DNA of 64,000 nucleotides from Rhodanobacteraceae bacterium (GCA_016790075.1 JAEUPP010000005.1:100054-164053), one strand, 5' to 3'; counted from the first letter of the stretch, positions 41,568 to 51,142 are shown. Made by a program: numbers and translations. Notes: generated from the sequence alone by a model not told the origin.

Positions 41568-42806
41568 TCAGATGCGGCGGAATACGAGCGTGCCGTTTGT
41601 GCCGCCGAAACCGAACGAGTTCGACAGCACGACGTCAATCTTCGCCTGGCGCGCAGTGTGCGGCACATAGTCGAGGTCGCAACCCTCGCCGGGCTCATCG
41701 AGATTGATCGTCGGCGGCACCACACCGTCGCGCAGCGCGAGCACCGAGAAGATCGCTTCGACACCGCCTGCCGCCCCAAGCAGATGACCGGTCATCGACT
41801 TTGTCGATGAGACCATGACCTTGCTCGCATGGCTGCCCAGCACGCTCTTCATGCCCTGGGTTTCGGCGAAATCGCCAGCTGGCGTCGAGGTCCCGTGCGC
41901 ATTGATGTAGTCAACATCCGCCGCATTCAGGCCAGCATCCTTGAGCGCATTGGCCATGCAACGCGCCGCACCTTCGCCGCTCTCGCTAGGCGAGGTCATG
42001 TGGTAGGCGTCGCCGCTCATGCCAAAGCCGGCGAGCTCGGCATAGATACGCGCGCCACGAGCCCTGGCGTGTTCATAGTCTTCAAGAACCAGCACGCCAG
42101 CACCGTCAGACAACACAAAACCGTCGCGGTCCTTGTCCCAGGGGCGGCTGGCCTTGGTCGGTTCGTTGTTGCGCGTGGACAGCGCACGTGCCGAGCAGAA
42201 ACCGCCTATGGCTGTCCCGGTCGTGGAGTATTCAGCACCGCCTGCGATCATCACGTCGGCATCGCCATAGGCAATCATGCGCGCGGCAATACCGATATTG
42301 TGCGCCGCCGTTGTGCAGGCCGTAACAACGGAAATGTTCGGCCCCTTGACGCCAGTAATGATGGAAACATTACCCGAGATCATGTTGATGATCGTCGACG
42401 GCACGAAGAACGGCGAGATCTTGCGCGGTCCACCTTCAGCCAATACCTGACTGGTGCGTTCTATGGTCGCAATGCCGCCGATGCCGGCACCGATGCTGAC
42501 CCCGATGCGTTCTGCATTGGCTTCGGTAACTTCAAGTCCGGAATCGGTGAGCGCACTCAGCGAGGCGGCGATGCCGTAATGGATGAACGCATCCATCTTC
42601 TTTACATCTTTGGGCGTGATCCACTGTGCCGGATCGAAATTGCGGATCTCGCCAGCGATGCGCGTGGAGTAAGCGCTCGCGTCGAAGTGCGTAATGGGAC
42701 CGATACCACTGACACCACCGACGATGTTGTTCCAGGCAGTGGTGAGATCATTGCCGACCGGACTCAATATGCCCATGCCGGTGATGACGACGCGACGCTT
42801 GCTCAT
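41568..42806 (-). CDS. fabF: 3-oxoacyl-ACP synthase II (FabF)
   Basis: 412 residues. Catalytic Cys in [14 protein letters not shown], the two His in [13 protein letters not shown] and [17 protein letters not shown], and the C-terminal [17 protein letters not shown]. It extends acyl-ACP with malonyl-ACP. The Cys context is ACTTAA instead of the more common ACATSA, which does not affect the catalytic residue. The start at 42806 gives [12 protein letters not shown], the usual N-terminus. It follows acpP with 180 bases between. Confidence 0.97.
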   Translation of the reverse strand: MSKRRVVITGMGILSPVGNDLTTAWNNIVGGVSGIGPITHFDASAYSTRIAGEIRNFDPAQWITPKDVKKMDAFIHYGIAASLSALTDSGLEVTEANAERIGVSIGAGIGGIATIERTSQVLAEGGPRKISPFFVPSTIINMISGNVSIITGVKGPNISVVTACTTAAHNIGIAARMIAYGDADVMIAGGAEYSTTGTAIGGFCSARALSTRNNEPTKASRPWDKDRDGFVLSDGAGVLVLEDYEHARARGARIYAELAGFGMSGDAYHMTSPSESGEGAARCMANALKDAGLNAADVDYINAHGTSTPAGDFAETQGMKSVLGSHASKVMVSSTKSMTGHLLGAAGGVEAIFSVLALRDGVVPPTINLDEPGEGCDLDYVPHTARQAKIDVVLSNSFGFGGTNGTLVFRRI

Positions 42807-42986
42807 ACAAATGCTTCCAGACTGAAGTAGCGACACAAGCGGGCACTGGAACGCCGTATCGCCAGCATGCTCATGGCGGCAGAACGGTCGCTCAGGATAG
42901 GCTGCCCGGGAACGCCGTAGGTACGACGTGCCGAAAACGCGAACTGCGCCATGCGGCGCAGCTCGTGTGCAGCTTGGGGATCAGGA

Positions 42987-43226
42987 TCAGGGCTTGACGT
43001 GGGCCTTGATGTAGTCGACCGCCTGTTGCACGGTCGTGATCTTTTCGGCTTCCTCGTCCGGGATTTCGCACTCGAATTCTTCCTCGAGCGCCATCACCAG
43101 TTCCACCGTATCGAGCGAGTCGGCGCCGAGATCGTCCACGAAGGAAGCGTTCTGGGTGACTTCGTCTTCCTTCACGCCGAGTTGTTCAACGACGATCTTC
43201 TTGACGCGTTCTTCGATGCTGCTCAT
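42987..43226 (-). CDS. acpP: Acyl carrier protein
   Basis: 79 residues. The phosphopantetheine Ser sits in [18 protein letters not shown]. The whole sequence from [18 protein letters not shown] through [26 protein letters not shown] is standard. It is strongly acidic. The ATG at 43226 has GGAGG nine bases upstream, one of the best ribosome-binding sites in the window, as expected for an abundant protein. It lies between fabG and fabF. Confidence 0.98.
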   Translation of the reverse strand: MSSIEERVKKIVVEQLGVKEDEVTQNASFVDDLGADSLDTVELVMALEEEFECEIPDEEAEKITTVQQAVDYIKAHVKP

Positions 43227-43506
43227 TGTGCAAATTCCTCCCGAAGGGAATAGTTCAAAAATCGAAAACACACTTGCTGTCATCCGCGGCGGCATACACC
43301 TGCGCCATATCCCTGCGGGCAGTACCACCTCTGGGGAGTCTAGTACGGTGCTTGGGCAGTCCAGCGCACGGTTACGGCATGCGACGAACTGCGGAAGCGC
43401 AACACCAGGCCTCCGCAACACAAAGCCCGGCGATTGTAGAGGAATCGGATCGGACCAACCAGATACAGGCGTTTGAGTCAGCGCGAGTCTGCAAACCGCT
43501 GATTTC

Positions 43507-44250
43507 TCAGGGCATGTACATACCGCCGTTGACATGCAGCGTTTCGCCGGTAATCCAGGCCGCCGCCGGCGATGCGAGGAAGGCAACCGCCTGCGCGATG
43601 TCATCCGGCTGACCGAGACGGCCTAGCGCGATCTGTGCCAGCATCGCGTCCTTCTGCTCCTGCGGCAGCGCCGCGGTCATGTCGGTTTCAACAAAACCTG
43701 GCGCCACGACGTTGACCGTGATGCCGCGCGAACCGATCTCGCGCGCGAGCGACTTCGAGAAGGCGATGACGCCAGCCTTGGCCGCCGCGTAGTTGGCCTG
43801 CCCCGGATTGCCGGTCAGACCAATAACCGAGGCGATGCTGATAATGCGGCCCTTGCGCGCCTTCATCATGCCACGCATCACCGCCTTGGACAGGCGGTAG
43901 ACCGAACTGAGATTGGTATCGAGGATGATCTGCCAGTCCTCGTCTTTCATGCGCATCAGCAGCTGGTCACGCGTAATCCCGGCATTGTTGACGAGGATCG
44001 ACACGCTGCCGAAATCCTTGCCGATCGCCTCGATCAGCGCATCGACCGAAGCAGCGTCGGTCACGTTCAGCACGCGACCGTAACCACCCAGCGGCGCCAG
44101 CGCCTGTCCGATCGCCGCAGCTCCGGACTCACTCGTTGCTGTACCGATCACGGTCGCACCGGCCTCGGCGAGGCGCCGCGCGATAGCCGCACCAATACCG
44201 CGACTGGCGCCGGTAACGAGCGCTATTTCGCCTTGAATATTTCCACTCAT
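43507..44250 (-). CDS. fabG: 3-oxoacyl-ACP reductase (FabG)
   Basis: 247-residue short-chain dehydrogenase. NADP motif [23 protein letters not shown], catalytic [23 protein letters not shown] (Ser, Tyr, Lys), then [11 protein letters not shown] and the C-terminal [14 protein letters not shown]. It reduces 3-oxoacyl-ACP. The ATG at 44250 is used; a GTG directly before it (44253) is possible. In most gammaproteobacteria fabD lies just upstream; here only a relic is found. Confidence 0.96.
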   Translation of the reverse strand: MSGNIQGEIALVTGASRGIGAAIARRLAEAGATVIGTATSESGAAAIGQALAPLGGYGRVLNVTDAASVDALIEAIGKDFGSVSILVNNAGITRDQLLMRMKDEDWQIILDTNLSSVYRLSKAVMRGMMKARKGRIISIASVIGLTGNPGQANYAAAKAGVIAFSKSLAREIGSRGITVNVVAPGFVETDMTAALPQEQKDAMLAQIALGRLGQPDDIAQAVAFLASPAAAWITGETLHVNGGMYMP

Positions 44251-44293
44251 CACAAAGTCCCGTTATGGAATTTTCGCAAACCCCGCAACCGAC

Positions 44294-44437
44294 TCAGGCA
44301 GTCTTGCCTGGGCCGCATACCGGCGTGTGCAGCGCGCCGCCGGCATCGTGCACATAGCTCGCCGCGGGTTCGACCAGCATACCGACCGATCGCGAGCCCA
44401 GTCCCGGCAATACGAAGGCAAGTTGCGGATGCGTCAT
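44294..44437 (-). pseudogene. fabD: Degraded relic of fabD (malonyl-CoA:ACP transacylase)
   Basis: A 47-codon frame between fabH and fabG, exactly where fabD normally lies, starts MTHPQLAFVLPGLGSRSVGM. The expected FabD N-terminus is MTxxxLAFVFPGQGSQSVGM, so nearly every residue fits but both Gln of the GQGSQ motif are replaced (Leu, Arg). Only about 25 residues of this region remain; the GHSLGE active-site Ser and His are missing. The end, VCGPGKTA, resembles the FabD C-terminal [EV]xGPGKVL block, suggesting a large internal deletion. A functional FabD is essential and must be encoded elsewhere, unless the deletion is an assembly fault. Confidence 0.75.
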
Positions 44438-44562
44438 GTAGGGAATGATTTCTGCAATCCATCAGAGTGCACACCAGGCTTGTCGCAGCTGCCGGGAAAC
44501 GGAAGGACAGGCCGTAGCGCAGGAAGCCCAAGCCACTGGCATGGGATCCGCCCGTCATCAGG

Positions 44563-45534
44563 TCAGTAGCGCACCAGCGCCGAGCCCCAGGTAAAACCGC
44601 CGCCGAACGCTTCCATCAGCAGAAGCTGGCCGCGCTGCACGAGACCCGAACGCACCGCGTAATCGAGCGCCAGCGGCACCGAACCCGAGGACGTATTGCC
44701 ATGCTTGTCGACCGTGACGATGACCTGCTCCATCGGCATTTCTAGGCGCTTGGCCGTAGCCTGGATAATGCGCAAGTTCGCCTGGTGCGGAATCAGCCAG
44801 TCGATCGAGGACTTCTCCAGGCCATTCGCATTCAGCGTTTCCTCGACCACCATGTCGAGGGTCTTGACCGCAACCTTGAATACCTCGTTGCCGGTCATCA
44901 GCACACGCACGCCGGCATTGGGTTCGTCTGGCTTGAAACCCGCGGACACACCAACCGGGTTCCACAGCAACTCCTTGTGGGCGCCATCCGCATGCAGGTG
45001 GGTCGAAATGACGCCGGGAGCATTGTCGGCGGTCAACACAACCGCACCAGCGCCGTCACCAAACAGGACGCAGGTAGCGCGGTCGGTCCAGTCGAGCATG
45101 CGCGTCAGGGTTTCCGCGCCAACGACCAGCGCCTTCTTCACAGCCCCCGAGCGTACGAACTTGTCGGCGACGCTGAGCGCGTAGAGGAACCCTGAACAGG
45201 CGGCATTGACATCAAAGGCGGCACAGCCGTTCGCGCCGAGGCGGTGCTGCAGCAGGCAGGCGGTGGACGGAAAGATCAGGTCGGGCGTCGTAGTGCCGAC
45301 AACGATAAGCCCGATGTCTCTGACATCGACATTTGCCGCATCGAGTGCTGCGCGCGCCGCGTGTTCAGCGAGATCCGATGTGGTCTGGCCTTCTGCGGCG
45401 ACATGGCGCTGGCGGATACCGGTGCGGGAGTGGATCCACTCATCGGTCGTATCGACGAGCTTTTCCAGATCGGCATTGGTCAGGATCTTATCCGGCAGGT
45501 AGCTGCCAGTGCCTGCGATACGGGAATGAATCAG
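44563..45534 (-). CDS. fabH: 3-oxoacyl-ACP synthase III (FabH), probable CTG start
   Basis: 323 residues from 45534. Catalytic Cys in [14 protein letters not shown], His in [13 protein letters not shown], Asn in [15 protein letters not shown]. It condenses acetyl-CoA with malonyl-ACP to start fatty acid synthesis. The conserved N-terminus [13 protein letters not shown] is preceded by CTG, with AGGGGGAAG at the right distance. No ATG or GTG is available; a TTG at 45570 adds 12 residues but has no good ribosome-binding site. CTG (or the next codon, ATT) is therefore the likely start. Upstream lies rpmF with no plsX between them. Confidence 0.94.
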   Translation of the reverse strand: MIHSRIAGTGSYLPDKILTNADLEKLVDTTDEWIHSRTGIRQRHVAAEGQTTSDLAEHAARAALDAANVDVRDIGLIVVGTTTPDLIFPSTACLLQHRLGANGCAAFDVNAACSGFLYALSVADKFVRSGAVKKALVVGAETLTRMLDWTDRATCVLFGDGAGAVVLTADNAPGVISTHLHADGAHKELLWNPVGVSAGFKPDEPNAGVRVLMTGNEVFKVAVKTLDMVVEETLNANGLEKSSIDWLIPHQANLRIIQATAKRLEMPMEQVIVTVDKHGNTSSGSVPLALDYAVRSGLVQRGQLLLMEAFGGGFTWGSALVRY

Positions 45535-45594
45535 AGCGGCTTCCCCCTGGTTCTGGTCGTCGACTCCCAATGGAGTCGCGCGCCCGGCAAACGA

Positions 45595-45618
45595 ATTCCG
45601 GCGCCTGCGCGCCGGAAT
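45595..45618 (-). terminator. Hairpin between rpmF and fabH (terminator or attenuator)
   Basis: Perfect 10-bp arms ATTCCGGCGC / GCGCCGGAAT with a 4-base loop. On the minus strand it is followed by TCGTTTGCC, a weak U tract. It occupies the place where plsX would normally be and may lower read-through from rpmF into fabH. Confidence 0.5.
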
Positions 45619-45658
45619 GTCGTAGCAACGTCAATCGGCTGGCTGGCAGCCGTGACGA

Positions 45659-45853
45659 TCAGTCTTCCGTATGAACCGGGGTCTTGCTGGGGATCACCTG
45701 ACGGCCGCGGTAGTAGCCGTCCTTCGTGATGTGGTGACGGACATGAACTTCACCCGTCGTCGGATCGGTGGCCAGCTGCTTGGCCGTCAGTGCGTCGTGC
45801 GAACGGCGCATGCCGCGGGTCGACGGGGTCTTGCGGGATTTCTGAACTGCCAT
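45659..45853 (-). CDS. rpmF: 50S ribosomal protein L32
   Basis: 64 residues beginning [22 protein letters not shown], the standard L32 N-terminus. The centre has [22 protein letters not shown]. The zinc-binding Cys pairs of many L32 proteins are absent, as in the Cys-free gammaproteobacterial form. The ATG at 45853 is preceded by GAGAGTT. It pairs with the yceD gene, which ends upstream on the same strand, the usual yceD-rpmF arrangement. Confidence 0.97.
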   Translation of the reverse strand: MAVQKSRKTPSTRGMRRSHDALTAKQLATDPTTGEVHVRHHITKDGYYRGRQVIPSKTPVHTED

Positions 45854-45964
45854 GGGAACTCTCCAAAAACACTTGTGTTCGCTTGCCGTAGGCGGTGACG
45901 AACCCATCAGTTACGCGGCCTGCGCCGCACCTGCGCCAATTGCGTGACGCCACCGCCGCTGCTT

Positions 45965-46477
45965 CTATCCTTTCTTCAGGCCACCCAGCGCGGCGAACGG
46001 ATTCGGCCGCTGCGGTGCCTCAGCCTGCGCCGGATCGGTCGACCAGGTAAAGTCGGACTCCTCCAGCCCCGGTTTGACCGGAATCAAGGGCAAGGCCAGC
46101 AGCAACTCGTCCTCGATCACTTCTGCAAGTCTGATTTCCGCCGAATCGAGCAGCAAAGGCTCATAACCGGGCGGCAGTCCTGCTTCGTCCTCTTCCCGCG
46201 TCATCAAACCCAGCCGGGTATCAATAGCTACGGGCATTGCAAACAGTTCCAGCGTGCGCTGGCAGGTCAGGACCAGCTCCACCTGCGCCTGCAACGCGAG
46301 ATAAGCCTGGCCGAGTTCATCGCGGCCGAACTCAATATCGTACGTGACCGTTCCATCCGGTGCAGCCAGCGCATCGGTGAGACGCGTTAGCCGGGCAACG
46401 GGCAGGCGACCATTGAACGAACGCCGCGCCGAAACCATGCGCCAGGCGTCCACTATCTCGGGGAAAGGCGCAGACAT
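45965..46477 (-). CDS. yceD: YceD (DUF177) family protein
   Basis: 170 residues. Conserved features are FNGRLPVARLTRL near the N-terminus, VELVLTCQRTLELFAMPV in the middle and EIRLAEVIEDELLLALPLIPV. Members of DUF177 are almost always next to rpmF and in some bacteria and plants affect 23S rRNA accumulation. The single Cys in the middle block replaces the usual CxRC pair. The C-terminus RPNPFAALGGLKK is the typical end of gammaproteobacterial YceD. Confidence 0.9.
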   Translation of the reverse strand: MSAPFPEIVDAWRMVSARRSFNGRLPVARLTRLTDALAAPDGTVTYDIEFGRDELGQAYLALQAQVELVLTCQRTLELFAMPVAIDTRLGLMTREEDEAGLPPGYEPLLLDSAEIRLAEVIEDELLLALPLIPVKPGLEESDFTWSTDPAQAEAPQRPNPFAALGGLKKG

Positions 46478-46596
46478 GGGCGCGCGATGGTAGTTACGGC
46501 GCCCCTGGAAGTCAAACGAAACCTGCGTGTGCTCCGCTACTTAGGCCCTGCCACAGCGATTTACGCCCGGGCGCGCTTGGGGCAGACTCGACGCCG

Positions 46597-47022
46597 ATGA
46601 ATTATCTGATCGCGCCCATTGTCCTGGTACTGCTGGGGCTATCGTTCTTTTTCGTGCGAGAACGTCGCTGGCGCCGACGCGAGCAGTGCATACGGACCTT
46701 GCTCGACGAAGCCGACGCACTTGAGGCCAGCCTGCTGACTTGCCGCGAACGCATGCAAACCCTGCGCGGCATGCTGACCGACCTGCCGGAAGAAATGACC
46801 GGAGATGCCGATGAGGCGCTTGCTGCCGATGACAAGGTACAGGCTGCGCTGCGTGACCTGCTGCAACACCGGCTGTGGATCAAGCAACATGCTGTCGACG
46901 CCGGGCAGCCCGAACTCGATGCGGCAATTGGCGCGCTGCGCCAGTCACGCCGTTCCATGGAGCAGCAGCTACGCCACCTCGACGACATAACGGCTGCATT
47001 GCGCGAGGCAAGGGCGCGATGA
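46597..47022 (+). CDS. Single-pass membrane protein with coiled coil, function unknown
   Basis: 141 residues. An N-terminal membrane helix (about 4-20, LIAPIVLVLLGLSFFFV) is followed by a basic patch (RERRWRRRE) that would face the cytoplasm. The rest is helical with heptad-like spacing (LDEADALEASLLTCRERMQTLRGML, RSMEQQLRHLDDITAAL). It overlaps the maf start by four bases (ATGA), so it is co-translated with Maf. No family recognised; it resembles small anchors of unknown partner proteins. Confidence 0.65.
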   Translation: MNYLIAPIVLVLLGLSFFFVRERRWRRREQCIRTLLDEADALEASLLTCRERMQTLRGMLTDLPEEMTGDADEALAADDKVQAALRDLLQHRLWIKQHAVDAGQPELDAAIGALRQSRRSMEQQLRHLDDITAALREARAR

Positions 47023-47627
47023 CCGCCGCCGTCAAGCTGGACGCCGTAGATTTGGTACTGGGCTCGACCTCGCGCTATCGCGCCGAATTACTGCGTCGCC
47101 TTACACCGGTATTTCGCCAGGCCGCACCGGAAGTCGACGAGACGCCGTTGCCGGGCGAAGCTGCACCCGCACTGGCGTTGAGGCTGGCCCAAGCCAAGGC
47201 CTGTGCGGTCGCGCAGCGCTTTCCGGGCGCTGTCGTGATCGGCTCGGATCAGGTCGCCGAACTCGACGGCATGGCACTGGGAAAACCCGGCGACAGCGCC
47301 CGCGCTCAAGCACAACTGATCCGCTGCAGCGGAAGGGCGGTGCATTTCCATACCGGGCTATGCCTCGCCGATGCGCGCAGCGCCGGTATTCAGCTTTACA
47401 CCGAAACCGACCTGACCACGGTGCAATTCCGCGAACTCGCTGCGGAAGAGATCAGCCGGTACATCGCGCGCGAGCAACCGCTGGACTGCGCCGGCAGTTT
47501 CAAGTCCGAGGGTCTGGGCATCGCCTTGTTCGAGCGCATTACCAGCGATGATCCCAGCGCCCTGATCGGCCTGCCGCTGATAGCGCTGTGCCGCCTGCTG
47601 CGGCTGGCGGGGATCGTGGTCCTGTAG
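47019..47627 (+). CDS. maf: Maf family nucleotide pyrophosphatase (YceF-like)
   Basis: 202 residues. Motifs: LVLGSTSRYRAELLRRL (S-R-Y/R), ETPLPGE, VVIGSDQVAELDG with catalytic Asp, LGKPGD, FHTGLCLAD and ISRYIAREQPLDCAGSFKSEGLGIALFERITSDDPSALIGLPL. YceF-type Maf enzymes prefer 7-methyl-GTP and lie next to yceD-rpmF in E. coli, which is also true here although on opposite strands. Its 3' half runs antisense to the C-terminal extension of the GT39 gene. Confidence 0.92.
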   Translation: MTAAVKLDAVDLVLGSTSRYRAELLRRLTPVFRQAAPEVDETPLPGEAAPALALRLAQAKACAVAQRFPGAVVIGSDQVAELDGMALGKPGDSARAQAQLIRCSGRAVHFHTGLCLADARSAGIQLYTETDLTTVQFRELAAEEISRYIAREQPLDCAGSFKSEGLGIALFERITSDDPSALIGLPLIALCRLLRLAGIVVL

Positions 47628-49190
47628 CACCTGCGTGTCACATTCCGGCGTGACTCCCGGTTCCGGCACACGGCCGCGATACCAGGCGAATACCTTGCGA
47701 CCGCCGAACAGCGACATTTCATCGAGCAACTGCAAATCAACCACGCGCCGGCACAGTGACTGTTGCCAGGCATCGCGCTCGCCGACGCTACCGGTCGTAC
47801 GCTCGACCACCAGCAGCAGGTTGCGTTGTGCATGGTGCAGGCGCAGGCCGCGCTCGTCGCGCTGCCATAACGCCAGCTGCGGTGCGCGACCATGTTTGAC
47901 ATTGCGCGGGTGATCCAGCGAATAGACACGCAGGGCCGCATCGAGCTGAAAATCGAGTTCGGCGCCGAGCAGAAAATTGTCGGCAACCAGTACGGGGTTG
48001 TGCTCACGTTCGCGCTCAAGCCAGGTGCGCGTGCGTGCTGCAACCTCTTCCCACCCGACAAAGTTGTACGGAAACGCCTTGTGAGCCGCCAACCGTTGCG
48101 CCCAAGCAGGATCCGCTGCCGCTGCGAGGTAGCCGAGTGCGCCGGCGCACCCCAGGGCGGCAAGCGTATAAGAAGCGACGATGTACGGCCGCGAACCCAC
48201 TCCCTCGGCCAGCAGCCGCGCCAGCGCGACCAGCCCGGCCAGATAAGCCGGCAGCGGCCAATGCACACGAAAGCGCAGCTCGTCACCGACCAGTCCGAAT
48301 ACGAAGTAGCCGACAGCGACACCGAGCCCGGACCAGGCCAGCACCGCCGCCGCCAGGGAAACCTTGCGTGCGCACCAGTTGCGCCACAAAGCCCAGAGCA
48401 GCAGCCCATAGAGCAAAGGCGTGACGACCAGAGCCTGTTCCAGTGGCTGCGCCAGTCCCCCGGAATGCAAACGCCAAGGGTGGCGCTCGACGAGCTGAAA
48501 ACTCAGTCCCGACCAATCGTGAGCCCGGTTGAACAGCAGCAGCGGCAGCAGCCCCAACGCGCCGACCGCCAACGCGCCCCAGAATCCGCGTTGCCGCCAC
48601 CAGTGGCGGGCACCACGCGTGCAGAGCAGCAGACCTAACCCACCGGGTAACAGCATCGCTGCGCGGTAATGCGACAGCCACGCCAGCGCAAGTCCGCTGC
48701 CGAGCCAGGCATAACCACGCGCCTCGCCACGCGCGATGCGCAACAACCCGGCAAGCATCGCGAGTGCCGCAACCGTCAAGGGCACGTCCGGCATGGCCAT
48801 CACGCCTAGCGTGCCGCCCAGCGGCAACAGCATCCAGGCTATCCCGATCCACGACGCTGCTCCTGCATCCGACTCACGTCGTGCGATCTGCCACAGACCT
48901 AGCGGCAACGCCGCCCCCAGCAGCAGGAACAGACTGCGCATGCCGATCAGGGAATGGCCAAACAGCGTTTCCCCCAGATGGATCAGCACAGCTGTCGCCG
49001 GCGGCACGTCGGTAAACGACCAGGCCAGTGCGCGGCTTTCCTGCCAATAAAACGCTTCATCACCAAACGGCGCCAGCGTTGCGGCGATGACAAGCTTGAT
49101 CGACTGCAACACGAACCATAAAACACAAAACGTGGTCAGCGCATATCGCGCCGAGCGCACGGCGCTGGCTACACTCACTTCACGGTGCAC
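47358..49190 (-). CDS. GT39-type membrane glycosyltransferase (ArnT-like)
   Basis: 610 residues with about ten membrane helices. The first periplasmic loop has FGDEAFYWQESRALAWSFTDVPPATAVLIHLGETLFG, containing the acidic DEAxYW motif of the GT39/GT83 family, and AMPDVPLTV in the next. These enzymes move sugars from polyprenyl-phosphate carriers to lipid A or proteins; the substrate is unknown. A soluble C-terminal domain follows (about 365-520). The last 90 residues are Gln/Ala-rich, antisense to maf, and may not be functional. The GTG at 49190 has AAAGGA upstream. Divergent from moxR. Confidence 0.82.
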   Translation of the reverse strand: MHREVSVASAVRSARYALTTFCVLWFVLQSIKLVIAATLAPFGDEAFYWQESRALAWSFTDVPPATAVLIHLGETLFGHSLIGMRSLFLLLGAALPLGLWQIARRESDAGAASWIGIAWMLLPLGGTLGVMAMPDVPLTVAALAMLAGLLRIARGEARGYAWLGSGLALAWLSHYRAAMLLPGGLGLLLCTRGARHWWRQRGFWGALAVGALGLLPLLLFNRAHDWSGLSFQLVERHPWRLHSGGLAQPLEQALVVTPLLYGLLLWALWRNWCARKVSLAAAVLAWSGLGVAVGYFVFGLVGDELRFRVHWPLPAYLAGLVALARLLAEGVGSRPYIVASYTLAALGCAGALGYLAAAADPAWAQRLAAHKAFPYNFVGWEEVAARTRTWLEREREHNPVLVADNFLLGAELDFQLDAALRVYSLDHPRNVKHGRAPQLALWQRDERGLRLHHAQRNLLLVVERTTGSVGERDAWQQSLCRRVVDLQLLDEMSLFGGRKVFAWYRGRVPEPGVTPECDTQVLQDHDPRQPQQAAQRYQRQADQGAGIIAGNALEQGDAQTLGLETAGAVQRLLARDVPADLFRSEFAELHRGQVGFGVKLNTGAARIGEA

Positions 49191-49214
49191 TGCGCATCCT
49201 TTGCTGGCCAGAAC

Positions 49215-50174
49215 ATGACTGCCACTTCGCCCGATTCTCCACTAGTCCTTCCGGCCGACCTGCGCACGCGGCTCGACCGTTCTGTCGCACAGGTCAACAG
49301 CGTGCTGCTCGGCAAGTCCATGCAGGTCAACCTCGCCTTCGTCAGCCTGATCGCCGGTGGACATCTGCTGATCGAAGACCTGCCTGGAGTCGGCAAGACC
49401 ACGCTGGCACATGCCCTGGCAGCGACCCTGGATCTCGGCTTCCAACGCATACAGTTCACCAGCGATCTGCTGCCGTCGGACATTATCGGGGTCGGCATCT
49501 TCGAGCGCGACAACAACCGCTTCGAATTCCACGCCGGCCCCTTGTTCGCCCAGCTCGTGCTCGCCGACGAGATCAATCGCGCGACGCCCAAGACGCAGAG
49601 CGCGCTGCTGGAAGCCATGGCCGAACAGCAGGTAACGGTCGATGGCCGCACACATGCCCTGCCCTTGCCGTTCATCGTCGTCGCCACGCAGAATCCGCTC
49701 GACCTCGCCGGCACCTATCCGCTGCCCGACTCCCAGCTCGATCGCTTCATGCTGCGGATCAGCCTCGACTATCCGAGCCGTGAGGCAGAACGCGAGCTGC
49801 TGACCTCCACCAACCGGCAGGAACTCATCGCCACCCTGCAGGCGTGCATGAGCGCCGACGACATACACACGCTGCGCCAGCTGGTCGGCAACGTCATAGC
49901 GAGCCCCGCGCTGATCGATTACCTGCAGGCCTTGATCAGTGCTACGCGCAGCCACGCGGATATCCGCGTAGGCCTGTCGCCGCGCGCGGGACTCGCACTG
50001 CTGGCTGCCGCGCGGGCGCAGGCATTGGTCAACGGACGCGGCTACGTGCTGCCTGAAGACGTTCAAGCCGTGTTTGTACCGGTCACGGCCCATCGCCTGA
50101 CCTTAGCTGGCGGCGGCCAGCGGGATCGGATCGGCGTCACCCGCGACCTGCTTGCCAGCGTGGCCGTGCGTTGA
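49215..50174 (+). CDS. MoxR-family AAA+ ATPase
   Basis: 319 residues. Walker A EDLPGVGKTTLAHAL, Walker B LVLADEINRATPKTQSALLEAM, sensor 1 VVATQNPLDLAGTYPLPDSQLDRFML, and a C-terminal lid with VGLSPRAGLALL. MoxR ATPases act as chaperones, often with DUF58 proteins that recruit substrates. It begins an operon with DUF58 and transglutaminase genes, which overlap one another. The ATG at 49215 is used; a GTG at 49185 would overlap the divergent GT39 gene start. The ribosome-binding site is weak for both. Confidence 0.93.
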   Translation: MTATSPDSPLVLPADLRTRLDRSVAQVNSVLLGKSMQVNLAFVSLIAGGHLLIEDLPGVGKTTLAHALAATLDLGFQRIQFTSDLLPSDIIGVGIFERDNNRFEFHAGPLFAQLVLADEINRATPKTQSALLEAMAEQQVTVDGRTHALPLPFIVVATQNPLDLAGTYPLPDSQLDRFMLRISLDYPSREAERELLTSTNRQELIATLQACMSADDIHTLRQLVGNVIASPALIDYLQALISATRSHADIRVGLSPRAGLALLAAARAQALVNGRGYVLPEDVQAVFVPVTAHRLTLAGGGQRDRIGVTRDLLASVAVR

Positions 50175-51142
50175 GCCGCGCCGCGTCTACCGGCGAGTTC
50201 TGGCTGAAGCTGCTGGCACAGGCCGAGAAACGCTTGCCAGCGCTGACCCGGCTGCGCGTGCGGGAGAATCTGCCGATCCGGCTTGATCGCCGGCGCATCT
50301 ACGTACTGCCAACGGCATTCGGCCTGGTCTTTGCCGGCATGCTGTTCGTGATGAGCATCGGCGCGCTGAACTACTACAACAATCCCGCCTTGATGCTGAC
50401 TGCGCTGCTGGGCTCGGTCAGCGTGCTCAGCATGCTGGTCGCATTCCGCACCCTCGATGGCAGTTGCCTGGATCGGGTACAGGCGGAACCCTGTCATGCG
50501 GGCGACCCGCTGACACTGGAACTGGTCTTCGCCGCCGGTCGGCGCATACGCCCGGGCCTGCGCATCGACATCGGCGGCAGCCACGCTGTCGTCACAGCGC
50601 TGCCCGGCGAACCGCTACGCGCTGTGCTGACCCTGCCAACCGAACGCCGCGGCCTGCTCGCCCTGCCACGCATCCGGGTGTGGACGCGCTGGCCCTATGG
50701 TCTGTTTCGCGCCTGGAGCTGGCTCAATCCGCAGATCGAACTGCTGGTCTACCCGCGCGCCGAACCGCATGCTGTGCCGTTGCCCCAGGGCGGTCAGGCT
50801 GTGCAGCGCAGTCGCGTACAGGCCCTGGGCGAAGAGTTCGGCGCACTGCGTGCGTACCGCGCCAACGATCCGCGCCGGCTGATCGCCTGGAAAGCCAGCG
50901 CGCGCGCCGACCGGCTGCTCGTGCGCGAACCGGAGCAACCGGTCGGTGACGACTATGTACTCGATTTCGACGCACTGGGCGCCCTCGATCTCGAGGCGCG
51001 CATCTCGCGGCTGACGCGCTGGGTGCTGATGGCCGAAGAGCGGCGCGCGCGCTACACCTTGCTGCTGCCGGGACTGCACCTGGGCCCGGATATCGGCAGT
51101 GCACATGCGCGGCGTTGCCTGCGCGAACTGGCCTTGCTCTGA
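50171..51142 (+). CDS. DUF58 domain protein
   Basis: 323 residues. Two membrane helices (about 46-64 and about 73-91: FGLVFAGMLFVMSIGAL and LMLTALLGSVSVLSMLVAF) precede a periplasmic/beta segment, then the DUF58 core with ALGEEFGALRAYRANDPRRLIAWKASARADRLLVRE. DUF58 proteins pair with MoxR ATPases. The usual core is present, but the following vWA-like region is degenerate and lacks a clear MIDAS. The start is TTG at 50171 overlapping the moxR stop (TTGA). Confidence 0.9.
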   Translation: MSRAASTGEFWLKLLAQAEKRLPALTRLRVRENLPIRLDRRRIYVLPTAFGLVFAGMLFVMSIGALNYYNNPALMLTALLGSVSVLSMLVAFRTLDGSCLDRVQAEPCHAGDPLTLELVFAAGRRIRPGLRIDIGGSHAVVTALPGEPLRAVLTLPTERRGLLALPRIRVWTRWPYGLFRAWSWLNPQIELLVYPRAEPHAVPLPQGGQAVQRSRVQALGEEFGALRAYRANDPRRLIAWKASARADRLLVREPEQPVGDDYVLDFDALGALDLEARISRLTRWVLMAEERRARYTLLLPGLHLGPDIGSAHARRCLRELALL

